The notes under the pieces were generated by a model. The model ran no database searches and was not told the DNA's origin. It worked only from the letters and a program-made list of their open reading frames with translations. From Streptomyces sp. R44 (lineage in GTDB: Bacteria > Actinomycetota > Actinomycetes > Streptomycetales > Streptomycetaceae), in NCBI RefSeq assembly GCF_041053105.1, contig NZ_CP163444.1, positions 1,798,001 through 1,862,000 on the forward strand: a stretch of DNA of 64,000 bases. Direction: 5' to 3'. This document shows positions 25,343-32,739 of this stretch, piece by piece. A program made the translations under genes and the position numbers. Position 1 is the stretch's first letter. Every line of letters begins with the position of its first letter.

Positions 25343-26263
25343 GTGACGCGACGCCTGATGCTCCTCGACACCGCCAGCCTCTACTTCCGCGCGTACTTCG
25401 GCGTGCCGGACTCCGTCCGGGCGCCGGACGGCACCCCGGTGAACGCCGTGCGCGGGCTGCTCGACTTCATCACCCGGCTCGTCCAGGACCACCGCCCCGA
25501 CGATCTGGTGGCCTGCTGGGACGAGGACTGGCGGCCGCAGTGGCGGGTGGACCTGATCCCCTCGTACAAGGCGCACCGGGTGGCCGTGGAGACGGTGACG
25601 GGCCCGGACGTGGAGGAGATCCCGGACACGCTGTCCCCGCAGGTGCCGGTGATCGAGGAGGTCCTCGCGGCGCTGGGCATCGCGCGGGTCGGGGCGGCGG
25701 GGTACGAGGCGGACGACGTGATCGGGACGCTGGCCGGCCGCGCCGGGGGGCCGGTGGACATCGTCACCGGCGACCGCGACCTGTTCCAGCTGGTCGACGA
25801 CGCGCGGGGCGTCCGCGTGCTGTACCCGCGCAAGGGCGTCGGCGACTGCGACCTGGTGGACGCGGAGCTGATCCGTACGAAGTACGGGGTGCGGCCCGAC
25901 CAGTACGCGGACTTCGCGGCGCTGCGCGGGGACGCGAGCGACGGCCTGCCCGGGGTGAAGGGCATCGGCGAGAAGACGGCGGCGCAGCTGATCACGGAGT
26001 ACGGGGACCTGGCGGGCGTCCGGGCGGCGGCCGAGGACCGGACGTCGAAGCTGACGCCGGCGAAGCGGCGCGGGATCGTGGAGGCTGCGGCCTACCTGGA
26101 CGTGGCGCCGACGGTGGTGCGGGTCGCCGCCGACGTACCGCTGCCGGAGTTCGACGCGGCCCTGCCGGCCGCCCCCCGCGACCCGGCGGCCCTGGAGGCG
26201 CTGGTGAAGCGTTGGAACCTGGGCGGCGCGGTGGGGCGCCTGCTGCCGGTCCTGGAGCGCTGA
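25343..26263 (+). CDS. Stand-alone 5'-3' exonuclease (FEN/PolA N-domain type)
   Basis: A 306-residue nuclease like the N-terminal domain of DNA polymerase I without the polymerase. Metal-binding acidic residues appear in MLLDTASLYFRAYF, EADDVIGTLAG and VTGDRDLFQLV. The helix-hairpin-helix is LPGVKGIGEKTAAQLI. It would remove RNA primers or 5' flaps. The GTG start at 25343 begins VTRRLMLLD; the frame stays open through the upstream repeat but that part is not conserved-looking. Convergence or operon with the next gene is unlikely because an iron-box promoter intervenes. Confidence 0.9.
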   Translation: MTRRLMLLDTASLYFRAYFGVPDSVRAPDGTPVNAVRGLLDFITRLVQDHRPDDLVACWDEDWRPQWRVDLIPSYKAHRVAVETVTGPDVEEIPDTLSPQVPVIEEVLAALGIARVGAAGYEADDVIGTLAGRAGGPVDIVTGDRDLFQLVDDARGVRVLYPRKGVGDCDLVDAELIRTKYGVRPDQYADFAALRGDASDGLPGVKGIGEKTAAQLITEYGDLAGVRAAAEDRTSKLTPAKRRGIVEAAAYLDVAPTVVRVAADVPLPEFDAALPAAPRDPAALEALVKRWNLGGAVGRLLPVLER

Positions 26264-26322
26264 CGGAGTACGTCGGATCCCGGGCGGTCCGTAGACGCTC
26301 GGGCCTTTCTTGACGCGGGATG

Positions 26323-26341
26323 CTAGCTTAGGCATACCTAA
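26323..26341 (+). promoter_or_regulatory. Iron box (DmdR/IdeR operator) upstream of the siderophore-interacting protein
   Basis: CTAGCTTAGGCATACCTAA matches the consensus TTAGGTTAGGCTAACCTAA at most positions. It overlaps the likely -10 region of a promoter whose -35 could be TTGACG at 26310-26315. It ends 22 bases before the GTG. Iron-loaded DmdR would repress here. Confidence 0.85.
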
Positions 26342-26363
26342 GTACGCAGAGTCAGGAGAGCCC

Positions 26364-27200
26364 GTGGCAGAGCAGCCGGCCCGCAAGGCACCGAAGGCCA
26401 CCGAAGCGCGCGTGGTGCACACCGAGCGGATCACTCCGCACATGGTGCGCGTCGTGCTGGGCGGTCCCGGGCTGGACGGCTTCGCGGCGGACACGTACAC
26501 CGACCACTACGTGAAGCTCCTCTTCGCCCCGGAGGGCGTCTCCTACCCGGAGCCGTTCGACATCGAGCGGATCCGCGCGGAGTTCCCCCGGGAGCAGTGG
26601 CCGACGACGCGGACGTACACCGTGCGGGCCTGGGACCCGGTCCACCGGGAGCTGACCATCGACTTCGTGGTCCACGGCGACGAAGGCCTCGCGGGCCCCT
26701 GGGCGGCGCGCGCCGAGGCCGGCGAAACGGTCCGCTTCCTCGGCCCCGGCGGCGGCTACGCGCCGGACCCGGAGGCGGACTGGCACCTGCTCGCGGGCGA
26801 CGAGAGCGCCCTCCCGGCGATCGCGGCGACCCTGGAGCAGCTGCCCGAGGGGGCGAGGGCCCACGTGCTGATCGAGGTCGCGGACGCGGCCGAGGAGCAG
26901 AAGCTGGCGACGGCGACGGGCATAGAGGTCACCTGGCTGCACCGCGGCGACCGCCCGACGGGCGAGGCGCTGGTCGAGGCGGTCACGGCCCTGGACTTCC
27001 CGGCCGGCGACGTGCACGCCTTCGTCCACGGCGAGGCGGGCTTCGTGAAGGAGCTGCGCCGGCACCTGCGGCTGGACCGCGGCGTGGCGCGCGAACGCCT
27101 GTCGATCTCGGGCTACTGGCGCCTGGGCAAGTCGGACGAGGGCTGGCGCGCGATGAAGCGCGAGTGGAACGACCAGGTGGAGCGCGAGCAGGAGAACTGA
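26364..27200 (+). CDS. Siderophore-interacting protein (FAD-dependent ferric reductase)
   Basis: A 278-residue SIP-family flavoprotein. FAD binding is through RTYTVRAW; the NAD(P)H half follows from LLAGDESALPAIAATLEQLP, and the C-terminal GYWRLGKSDEGW is a family hallmark. It reduces ferric siderophores in the cytoplasm to release iron. The GTG start at 26364 has AGGAGAG just upstream; the upstream in-frame codons contain the iron box and are not coding. Iron-repressed expression is strongly suggested by that box. Confidence 0.93.
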   Translation: MAEQPARKAPKATEARVVHTERITPHMVRVVLGGPGLDGFAADTYTDHYVKLLFAPEGVSYPEPFDIERIRAEFPREQWPTTRTYTVRAWDPVHRELTIDFVVHGDEGLAGPWAARAEAGETVRFLGPGGGYAPDPEADWHLLAGDESALPAIAATLEQLPEGARAHVLIEVADAAEEQKLATATGIEVTWLHRGDRPTGEALVEAVTALDFPAGDVHAFVHGEAGFVKELRRHLRLDRGVARERLSISGYWRLGKSDEGWRAMKREWNDQVEREQEN

Positions 27201-27203
27201 GCC

Positions 27204-27240
27204 GAAGGGGCCCGGGGCGACAAGAGCCCCGGGCCCCTTC
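27204..27240. terminator. Bidirectional terminator hairpin
   Basis: Perfect 15-bp arms GAAGGGGCCCGGGGC / GCCCCGGGCCCCTTC with a 7-base loop between the convergent SIP and MerR genes. Confidence 0.85.
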
Positions 27241-27241
27241 G

Positions 27242-28009
27242 TCACTCCGCTGCCCCGTCAGGCGCCGCCCCGTCCGCCACCGCACCGTCCCGCACTGCCC
27301 CGTCCTGCGCCGCACCGTCCTGCACTGCCCCGTCCTGCGCCGCCCCGTCCTGCACTGCCCCGTCCCGCGCCGCCCCGGCCTGCGCCCGGCCGAACATGGC
27401 TTCCGAGGCGTCCACGTGGGCCAGGCGGCGCAGCGCGGAGAGGATCACGTCGCCGAGGACCGTGCCGACGACCGCGCTCTCCACGAGCTCCTCCCGCGCC
27501 ACATGGCGCGCCACGTAGTCCAGATCGGCCCGCGCCACCTGCTCCGCCGCGTCCGCGTACGTGTCCAGGACATCGACGAACCGGCCGTGCCCGAGTTCGT
27601 CGAGCGCCACGAGGGCCGTCGCGAGGGCCTCCGCCGCCGGGCCGGAAGGGTCGGTGTGCCAGCCTCGCGCCGCGATCAGCCCGGCGACCGTCTTCCGCGC
27701 CTCCTCGATGCCGTCTCCGGCCTCGCGCTCGTAGCGCGGCACCAGAGGCTTGGTCGCCGCGCCCAGCACGTCGTGCACCGGCCGCTCCGCGTCGTCGACC
27801 GCCGTCACGACGCCGCGGATCCCCGCCACCGACAGCCCGCCCACGTCGAGGAGCGCCCGGATCAGGCGGAGCCGCCGCACATGCTCCTCCCCGTACGAGG
27901 CCTGGTTCGGGCTCGTCAGCTCCCCGGCGGGCAGCAGCCCCTCCCGTACGTAGAACTTGATCGTCGGCACCGACACCCCGGTCCTGCGACTCAACTCTCC
28001 GATGCGCAC
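27242..28009 (-). CDS. MerR-family regulator with pentapeptide-repeat tail
   Basis: A 255-residue protein. The MerR HTH and wing lie at ~1-70 (MRIGELSRRTGVSVPTIKFY, EEHVRRLRLIRALLDVGGLS). A helical region of unknown ligand specificity follows to ~210. No B12 motif or metal-binding Cys pattern was seen. The last ~45 residues are a degenerate repeat of DGA[VA]Q, encoded by a 15/30-bp minisatellite. It starts with GTG 28009 and is divergent from the two membrane protein genes, with GATAG-type dyads between them. It probably controls those genes and itself. Confidence 0.88.
   Translation of the reverse strand: MRIGELSRRTGVSVPTIKFYVREGLLPAGELTSPNQASYGEEHVRRLRLIRALLDVGGLSVAGIRGVVTAVDDAERPVHDVLGAATKPLVPRYEREAGDGIEEARKTVAGLIAARGWHTDPSGPAAEALATALVALDELGHGRFVDVLDTYADAAEQVARADLDYVARHVAREELVESAVVGTVLGDVILSALRRLAHVDASEAMFGRAQAGAARDGAVQDGAAQDGAVQDGAAQDGAVRDGAVADGAAPDGAAE
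27252..27382. repeat. 15/30-bp minisatellite inside the MerR gene
   Basis: Alternating units of the form CTGCACTGCCCCGTC and CTGCGCCGCNCCGTC repeat in tandem. Each unit encodes one DGA-x-x pentapeptide, so gain or loss of units keeps the frame. Confidence 0.8.
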
Positions 28010-28065
28010 CGCGCGTTCACCTTCCCGGTCTTTCTCCGGCCTTGCCGACCGACGCCTCCATCATA

Positions 28066-28103
28066 GATAGTGGCGCTATCAGATAGCGGCAAGTGCCACT
28101 ATC
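28066..28103. promoter_or_regulatory. Candidate MerR operator/promoter with GATAG dyads
   Basis: GATAGTGGC (28066-28074) and GCCACTATC (28095-28103) are perfect inverted arms. Between them lie a CTATC (28076-28080) and a GATAG (28082-28086), so four half-sites are packed into 38 bp. It lies between the divergent MerR and membrane-protein genes. Confidence 0.6.
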
Positions 28104-28127
28104 CATACTTCCCACGGGGGGATCCGT

Positions 28128-29123
28128 ATGCCTTCGTCCACCTTGTCGGCCCCGCAGACCCGGCCACTCGCCGCCCTGCCCCGGCTCCACCGCCCGCTGG
28201 TCTGGTTCTCCGCCGCGATGGTCGTCCTGGCCCTCGTCTCCGCCGTCGGCATCGTCGTCGACGACCGTATGCTCGTGGGCGTCCCGATCTGGACCAAGCC
28301 GTTCAAGTTCTCGGTCTCTTTCGTCGCCTACGGGCTGTCGCTGGCCTGGATGCTCTCGCTGCTCCCCCGCGGCCGACGGGCCGGCTGGTGGGCCGGGACG
28401 GTACTCACGGTCGCCAGCCTCGTCGAGATGGTGCTGATCACCCTCCAGGTGATCCGGGGCACCCAGAGCCACTTCAACCAGCAGACCCCCTTCGACGCCG
28501 CCGTCTTCCAGGTCATGGGCGCCACCGTCGCCGTGCTGTGGCTGAGCGCCCTCGTCATCGCGGTCCTCCTGCTCCGCGCCCGGATCCTCGACCGGGCCAT
28601 GGCCTGGGCCGTCCGGCTGTCCTCCCTGCTGGCCCTGGCGGGCGCCGCCGTCGGCTTCCTGATGGTCCGTCCGACATCGGAGCAGCTCGCCGTCGACGGG
28701 GTGCCGATGACCGGCGCCCACAGCGTCGGCGTGCCGGACGGCGGCCCGTCGATGCCGGTCACCGGCTGGGCCACGACCGGCGGCGACCTGCGCATCCCGC
28801 ACTTCTTCGGCATGCACGCGCTCCAGCTGCTCCCGCTGCTGCTGCTCGTCCTGACCGCGCTTGCCGCGCGCTCCGCCCGCTTCCCGGCCCTCGCGCGCCT
28901 GGCGGACGAGGGGGTACGGCTGCGGCTGACGCTCACGGCCTCGGCTGCGTACGCGGCGACCTTCGCCCTGCTGACCTGGCAGGCCCTCCGCGGCCAGGCG
29001 CTCTTCGCCCCGGACGGCGCGACGCTGGCCGCCGCGGGAGCGATCGTGCTGGCGGGCGGAGCCGCCGCGGCACTGTCCCTGCGCACCACCACGGCGACCC
29101 ACCCGACGGAGGCCACGGCATGA
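28128..29123 (+). CDS. Polytopic membrane protein of unknown function
   Basis: A 331-residue protein with seven to eight predicted membrane helices (for example AAMVVLALVSAVGIVVDD, LQLLPLLLLVLTALAA). Conserved-looking loops include IWTKPFKFSVSF, RGTQSHFNQQTPFDAA and a histidine-containing LRIPHFFGMHALQLLP. Paired His and polar residues in membrane loops could bind a cofactor, but no known family is recognised with confidence. ATG 28128. Its stop overlaps the ABA4-like gene start (ATGA), so the two form an operon, probably under the divergent MerR. Confidence 0.8.
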   Translation: MPSSTLSAPQTRPLAALPRLHRPLVWFSAAMVVLALVSAVGIVVDDRMLVGVPIWTKPFKFSVSFVAYGLSLAWMLSLLPRGRRAGWWAGTVLTVASLVEMVLITLQVIRGTQSHFNQQTPFDAAVFQVMGATVAVLWLSALVIAVLLLRARILDRAMAWAVRLSSLLALAGAAVGFLMVRPTSEQLAVDGVPMTGAHSVGVPDGGPSMPVTGWATTGGDLRIPHFFGMHALQLLPLLLLVLTALAARSARFPALARLADEGVRLRLTLTASAAYAATFALLTWQALRGQALFAPDGATLAAAGAIVLAGGAAAALSLRTTTATHPTEATA

Positions 29124-29557
29124 CCGGCTTCCTCTTCGAGCTGACGTTCTTCCTCGCGGCGCCGGTCTGGCTGCTCATGATCTTCGCGCCGGGCCGGCGG
29201 GTGACCGAGCGCCTGGCCGCCTCACCCCTGACCGTCCTGCCGATCCTGGCCGTCTGGGCCGTCCTCGCCGCCCCGGTCCTGCCCGAACTGTGGGCCGCGG
29301 TCAGCAGCCCCGACATCGACACCTTCCGCGACCTCACGACCCTCGCGAACGGCGCCGGCGCCCTCTGGGCCCAGGTCATCGCCTGGGACCTCCTCCTCGG
29401 CCAATGGATGTACCGCGAGTCCCGCCGCCTCTCGCTCTCGCCCTTCCTGATGGCCCCGCTCCTCCTCCTGACCATCCTCCTCTCCCCCATCGGGCTCCCG
29501 CTGTTCCTCCTGGTCCGCGCGACCCGAACACCTCGCAAGACCACCGCTCTGATCTGA
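29120..29557 (+). CDS. ABA4-like family protein (DUF4281)
   Basis: A 145-residue membrane protein with four helices (FLFELTFFLAAPVWLLMIF, SPLTVLPILAVWAVL, NGAGALWAQVIAWDLLLGQW, LLLLTILLSPIGLPLFLL). The AWDLLLGQWMYRES and LLSPIGLPLFLLVR stretches match the ABA4-like/DUF4281 family, whose plant member is needed for neoxanthin synthesis. Bacterial members are uncharacterised and no carotenoid genes lie nearby. The start overlaps the upstream stop by 4 bases. Confidence 0.75.
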   Translation: MTGFLFELTFFLAAPVWLLMIFAPGRRVTERLAASPLTVLPILAVWAVLAAPVLPELWAAVSSPDIDTFRDLTTLANGAGALWAQVIAWDLLLGQWMYRESRRLSLSPFLMAPLLLLTILLSPIGLPLFLLVRATRTPRKTTALI

Positions 29558-29561
29558 CCCC

Positions 29562-29930
29562 ATGCCAGTCACCGACAGGTCCGTGGGCGCCGTACTGGGT
29601 TCCGCCGTGGGCGACGCGCTGGGCGCCCCCTTCGAGTTCGGACCACCCGGCGCCTTCCGGGAGCGAGTCGCTCCTCGAACGGGGCGGCCTCGACCTGCCC
29701 GACGTCTTCGACCCCTTCCACCGCTGGGCGGCGTCCGACCCCAAGGACATCGGCCTCCAGACCGAACAGGTGCTCCTGGGCGGTGACGCCTGGGACGTCG
29801 CGGCAGCGGTGCACTTCCAGGTCAACGGGCGCGCCGCCGGAAACAGCTCCCTGATGCGAGCCTCGACCTCAGCCGTGCACGTCGCGGCCCGAGGCCGCGC
29901 AGAAACGCTGAACGCCGCCCGCCACCAGCG
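29562..29930 (+). pseudogene. Broken ADP-ribosylglycohydrolase gene
   Basis: The 5' part reads SVGAVLGSAVGDALGAPFEF, the start of DraG/ARH-type glycohydrolases. After about 30 codons the homology jumps, in another frame, to SLLERGGLDLPDVFDPFHRW and GRAAGNSSLMRASTSAVHVA. The segment that should carry the Mg-binding TDDT motif is missing. The 3' half of the gene is absent; similarity stops near 29930, about 45 bases before the palindromic repeat copy 2. An internal deletion with frameshift plus 3' loss makes this a clear remnant. It lies 4 bases after the ABA4-like gene. Confidence 0.8.
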
Positions 29931-29973
29931 CGGGTCCCGCGCCCGCGCCGCGCGGTGCCCCCGCCCACGCCCG

Positions 29974-30176
29974 TGTGGGCAATCGTCCCGCAGGCCGGGA
30001 CGGGTGGGCACACGGGACGGCGCGCTTGAGCGGCGCCTCCGCCTCCCACGCCTTGACCCGCACCACAAGCAGCGGCGCACATCCGGTGCGGGTCAGGGTG
30101 CGGAAGCCTCTGGCGGCGGCAGGGGCGCCGTTCCGTTGTGCCCACCCGTTCCGCCCCGGCGAAACGCATGCCCACA
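29974..30176. repeat. Palindromic repeat element, copy 2 (MITE-like, 203 bp)
   Basis: The left terminal repeat (29974-30024) and right terminal repeat (30124-30176) match those of copy 1: TGTGGGCAATCGT..., GACGGGTGGGCACA, GGACGGCGC. The right arm has several substitutions and one extra base. The interior again has CCCGCACC / GGTGCGGG. It lies between the ADP-ribosylglycohydrolase remnant and the convergent methyltransferase gene, with nothing else recognisable in 29931-30221. Confidence 0.85.
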
Positions 30177-30221
30177 ACGACCTGGCCTCCGGGCACTGAC
30201 AGACCTGGAGCCGGCGTCCCG

Positions 30222-31025
30222 TCAGGAGGCAGGCCCCTTCCGCGCCGTGAGCTGGAAGAGGCGGGCGGTGTGCATGTAGGGCGCTCGCGCCGTCGTGGCG
30301 AGTTCCAGCCGTTCCAGGTCCGCGTAGTACGCCGGGTCGTACTTGCGCGCGTCGTCCGTCAGGTAGTCGCAGAAGCTGCGGATGCCGTAGTGCCGCACCT
30401 CCCGGCAGCCGAGCTCACCGAGGACCGGCATGATCTCCTCCGCCGTGTGGAGGGTCAGCTCGGAGTCGAACATCTCGTTCCGCAGCCGGTCGCCGTCGAG
30501 GGCGACCAGGGCCGCGGCGGGATCCAGCTGCCGGACGGCGACGTTCAGGGGCGCCGAGTGCCGGTTGATCGCCATCACGGAGAACAGCCCGCCCTCCTTC
30601 AGCGGGGCGAGCGCCGTGGCGAGGGTGCCGGGCACGTCGTCCACGTACTGCAGGAGGTTGTGGCACAGCACCACGTCGAAGCCGCCGTCGGCGATCTCCG
30701 CCGGCAGTGCGTGCACATCCGACAGGAGGCAGCTCACCCGGTCCGCAAGCCCCCTCTCCACCGCCCGCGCCTCGGCGGCGGCCAGCATGGCCGGTGCGAG
30801 GTCGACGACGGTGACGTGGTGGCCCCGCGCGGCGAGCCGCAGCGCGTCACCGCCGTCGCCGCCCGCGAGGTCGAGGATCCGCAGCGGCCCGCCCCCGGAC
30901 CCCTCGTCGAGGTGCCGCACGAGGTTCGCCTCGGCGAGCGTGTAGCGGAGGCGGCCCCAGGGGGCGTCCTGCCACTCCTGCCAGGTGGCCATCGCGGAGT
31001 CGAACTTCTCGGGATCTTGAGCCAT
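30222..31025 (-). CDS. SAM-dependent class I methyltransferase
   Basis: A 267-residue protein. The SAM motif is LDLAGGDGGDAL (~residues 48-59), followed by HVTVVDLAPAMLAAAE, the acidic ribose-binding strand, and VVLCHNLLQYVDD. It resembles CmoM/SmtA-type enzymes (tRNA or small-molecule methyltransferases). ATG 31025 starts MAQDPEKFD; longer frames upstream run into the P450 spacer. It lies 17 bases downstream of the P450 stop on the same strand, so co-transcription and modification of a shared product is possible but unproven. Confidence 0.85.
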   Translation of the reverse strand: MAQDPEKFDSAMATWQEWQDAPWGRLRYTLAEANLVRHLDEGSGGGPLRILDLAGGDGGDALRLAARGHHVTVVDLAPAMLAAAEARAVERGLADRVSCLLSDVHALPAEIADGGFDVVLCHNLLQYVDDVPGTLATALAPLKEGGLFSVMAINRHSAPLNVAVRQLDPAAALVALDGDRLRNEMFDSELTLHTAEEIMPVLGELGCREVRHYGIRSFCDYLTDDARKYDPAYYADLERLELATTARAPYMHTARLFQLTARKGPAS

Positions 31026-31042
31026 TCCGCGACGATAGCCGC

Positions 31043-32473
31043 TCACCCCCTCGCGTCCCGCTTCCGGGCGCGGACCGTGGCCAGGACGTCCCGGTCCGGC
31101 TGGAGGGTCAGGCTCGGGACCGGGCGTATCTCCTCCGTCGTGAGGTCCAGGTGGTAGCGGCGGGCGAGGACCGCGAGGACGAGGACCGCCTCGACGAGGG
31201 CGAAGCGGGTCCCCAGGCAGACGCGAGGCCCGCCGCCGAAGGGATACCAGGCGTACTCCGGTATCTGCTCGGCCGGTTCGCCGTCCTCCCCCGTGAGCCA
31301 GCGCTCGGGGCGGAAGGCCTCCGGATCGCCGTACCAGCGGGGGTCCCGGTGGGTGGCCCACTGGCTGGACCAGACGCGCGTACCGGCGGGGACGGGCGTG
31401 CCGCCGAGGGTGGCTCCCTCCTTGGCGATGCCGGTGAGGAGCCAGATGGTGGGGTAGAGGCGGAGGGTCTCCTTGATGACGGCCTGCGTGTAGGTGAGGG
31501 AGGCGTAGTCGTCGTACCCGGGCTCGTGATCGGCGAGGACCCGGTCGAGTTCCTCGGTGAGCGCCGCACGGACCCGGGGGTTGTGGGAGAGCAGGTACCA
31601 GGCCCAGACCAGGGTGGAGCTCGTCGTCTCGTGACCGCCGATGTAGAGCGTGACCGTCTCGTCGCGGATCTCCTGGTCGGAGAGGCTGGCCCCGGTCTCG
31701 TCACGGGCGGCGAGGAGCCGGCTGAGCAGGTCCGGGCGGTCGGTGTCGCCGTCCCGGTGGCGGGAGACCACCCGGGAGACCTCGGCGTCGATGACGGCGG
31801 TGGCCCGCTTGATCCGGGCACGTCCGGGGGTGGGGACCCAGTCGGGCAGCAGGGCGCCGATGCCGCTGAACTCGGCACCGATCTCCTTCTGCGCGACGTC
31901 CATCGCGCGGCCGATGGATTCGGCGTCGGCGGCGGTGTCGACGCCGAAGATGGTGCGGACGGCGACGAGTTGGGTGAGAGCGGCCATCTCCTTCTTGATG
32001 TCGACCTGCTGCCCGTCGGTCCAGCGGTCGGCGAGGTCCACGGCGCACTCGGCCATCGTCGCCGCGTAGGACCGCACCTGCTTGGGGCGGACGGACGGCT
32101 GGACGAGGGACCGCTTGCGCCGCCAGTCCGCGCCCTTCGCGACGACCACGCCGTTGCCGAGCAGCGTGCGGAACGCGATGCCGAGGTCGGGCTGGTCGAA
32201 GGTGCGCTCGACCTCGGTGAGCAGCTCGCCGATGTTCTCCGGATGGGCGATGAAGAGGGCGGGACCCCGGCCGAAGCGCCAGCGGACGAAGTCCCCGCGC
32301 TCCCGGAGCTGTTCGAAGAAGGCGAGGGGGTCCTTGCCGAAGGCGGGGAGGTTGCCGAGGAGCGGCACACCTCGCGGCCCGTCGGCGAAGACGGGGGCCG
32401 GGCCCCGCTCCGGCGCCTCCCCCGGCTGCCCTTCGTCTCGCGTCCCGGCGTCCGGACCGGCCTGCGTGGTCAT
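31043..32473 (-). CDS. Cytochrome P450
   Basis: A 476-residue soluble-type P450. The I-helix motif is GGHETTSS, the K-helix ExxR lies in KETLRLYP, and the heme ligand is Cys419 in FGGGPRVCLGTRFA. The ETLRLYP and GGGPRVCLG motifs and length are closer to CYP4-like/class of PtlI or fatty-acid-type P450s than to the short CYP105/107 group; family assignment needs alignment. The N-terminus has a ~30-residue Gly/Glu/Pro-rich leader and no membrane anchor. No ferredoxin or reductase is adjacent. The nearest methyltransferase is downstream. Two DnaA-box matches lie 77-99 bases upstream of the ATG. Confidence 0.92.
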   Translation of the reverse strand: MTTQAGPDAGTRDEGQPGEAPERGPAPVFADGPRGVPLLGNLPAFGKDPLAFFEQLRERGDFVRWRFGRGPALFIAHPENIGELLTEVERTFDQPDLGIAFRTLLGNGVVVAKGADWRRKRSLVQPSVRPKQVRSYAATMAECAVDLADRWTDGQQVDIKKEMAALTQLVAVRTIFGVDTAADAESIGRAMDVAQKEIGAEFSGIGALLPDWVPTPGRARIKRATAVIDAEVSRVVSRHRDGDTDRPDLLSRLLAARDETGASLSDQEIRDETVTLYIGGHETTSSTLVWAWYLLSHNPRVRAALTEELDRVLADHEPGYDDYASLTYTQAVIKETLRLYPTIWLLTGIAKEGATLGGTPVPAGTRVWSSQWATHRDPRWYGDPEAFRPERWLTGEDGEPAEQIPEYAWYPFGGGPRVCLGTRFALVEAVLVLAVLARRYHLDLTTEEIRPVPSLTLQPDRDVLATVRARKRDARG

Positions 32474-32549
32474 CCGCGCTCCCCTCCCCAACCGACGTCC
32501 CCTGCTTGCGAGTCCATGCAAGCGGAAGCGCCGTCCCCCGCGCCACCCC

Positions 32550-32572
32550 TGTGGACAACGACCTGTGGACAA
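32550..32572 (-). promoter_or_regulatory. Two perfect DnaA-box matches upstream of the P450 gene
   Basis: TTGTCCACA occurs at 32558..32550 and again at 32572..32564 on the minus strand, in the same orientation, 14 bp apart. This is the Streptomyces oriC DnaA-box consensus. No oriC features (dnaA, dnaN, many boxes) are present, so this is a non-origin pair in the P450 upstream region. Confidence 0.65.
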
Positions 32573-32686
32573 CCCTTGTCGGCGGCATGCCGAAGACAGC
32601 ACGCCAAGGGCTGCGCGCCCACCGCCGCACGCCCACCGCCGCACGCCGATCACTCCCGCCGACCGCTCCCGCCGACGGCAGCAACG

Positions 32687-32724
32687 CCGTGGGGCCCGTG
32701 GCGCATGCGCCACGGGCCCCACGG
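32687..32724 (-). terminator. Terminator after the helicase gene
   Basis: A 38-bp perfect palindrome centred on GCGCATGCGC, with arms running CCGTGGGGCCCGTGG outward, starts 16 bases past the helicase stop. Confidence 0.75.
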
Positions 32725-32739
32725 GGAACCACCTGTCCG

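Noticed and set aside
27245..27385. CRISPR-like array
   Set aside because: Units are 15 bp, contiguous and in frame within the MerR coding sequence, with no spacers and no cas genes.
29562..29786. Intact short ADP-ribosylglycohydrolase
   Set aside because: Only the first ~30 codons match in that frame; the rest of the homology is frame-shifted and the catalytic TDDT region is missing.
31043..32473. Core of a natural-product gene cluster
   Set aside because: Apart from the P450 and methyltransferase there is no synthase, terpene cyclase, NRPS/PKS or resistance gene nearby.
32550..32572. Chromosomal origin of replication
   Set aside because: Only two DnaA boxes, no AT-rich unwinding element and no dnaA/dnaN genes nearby.
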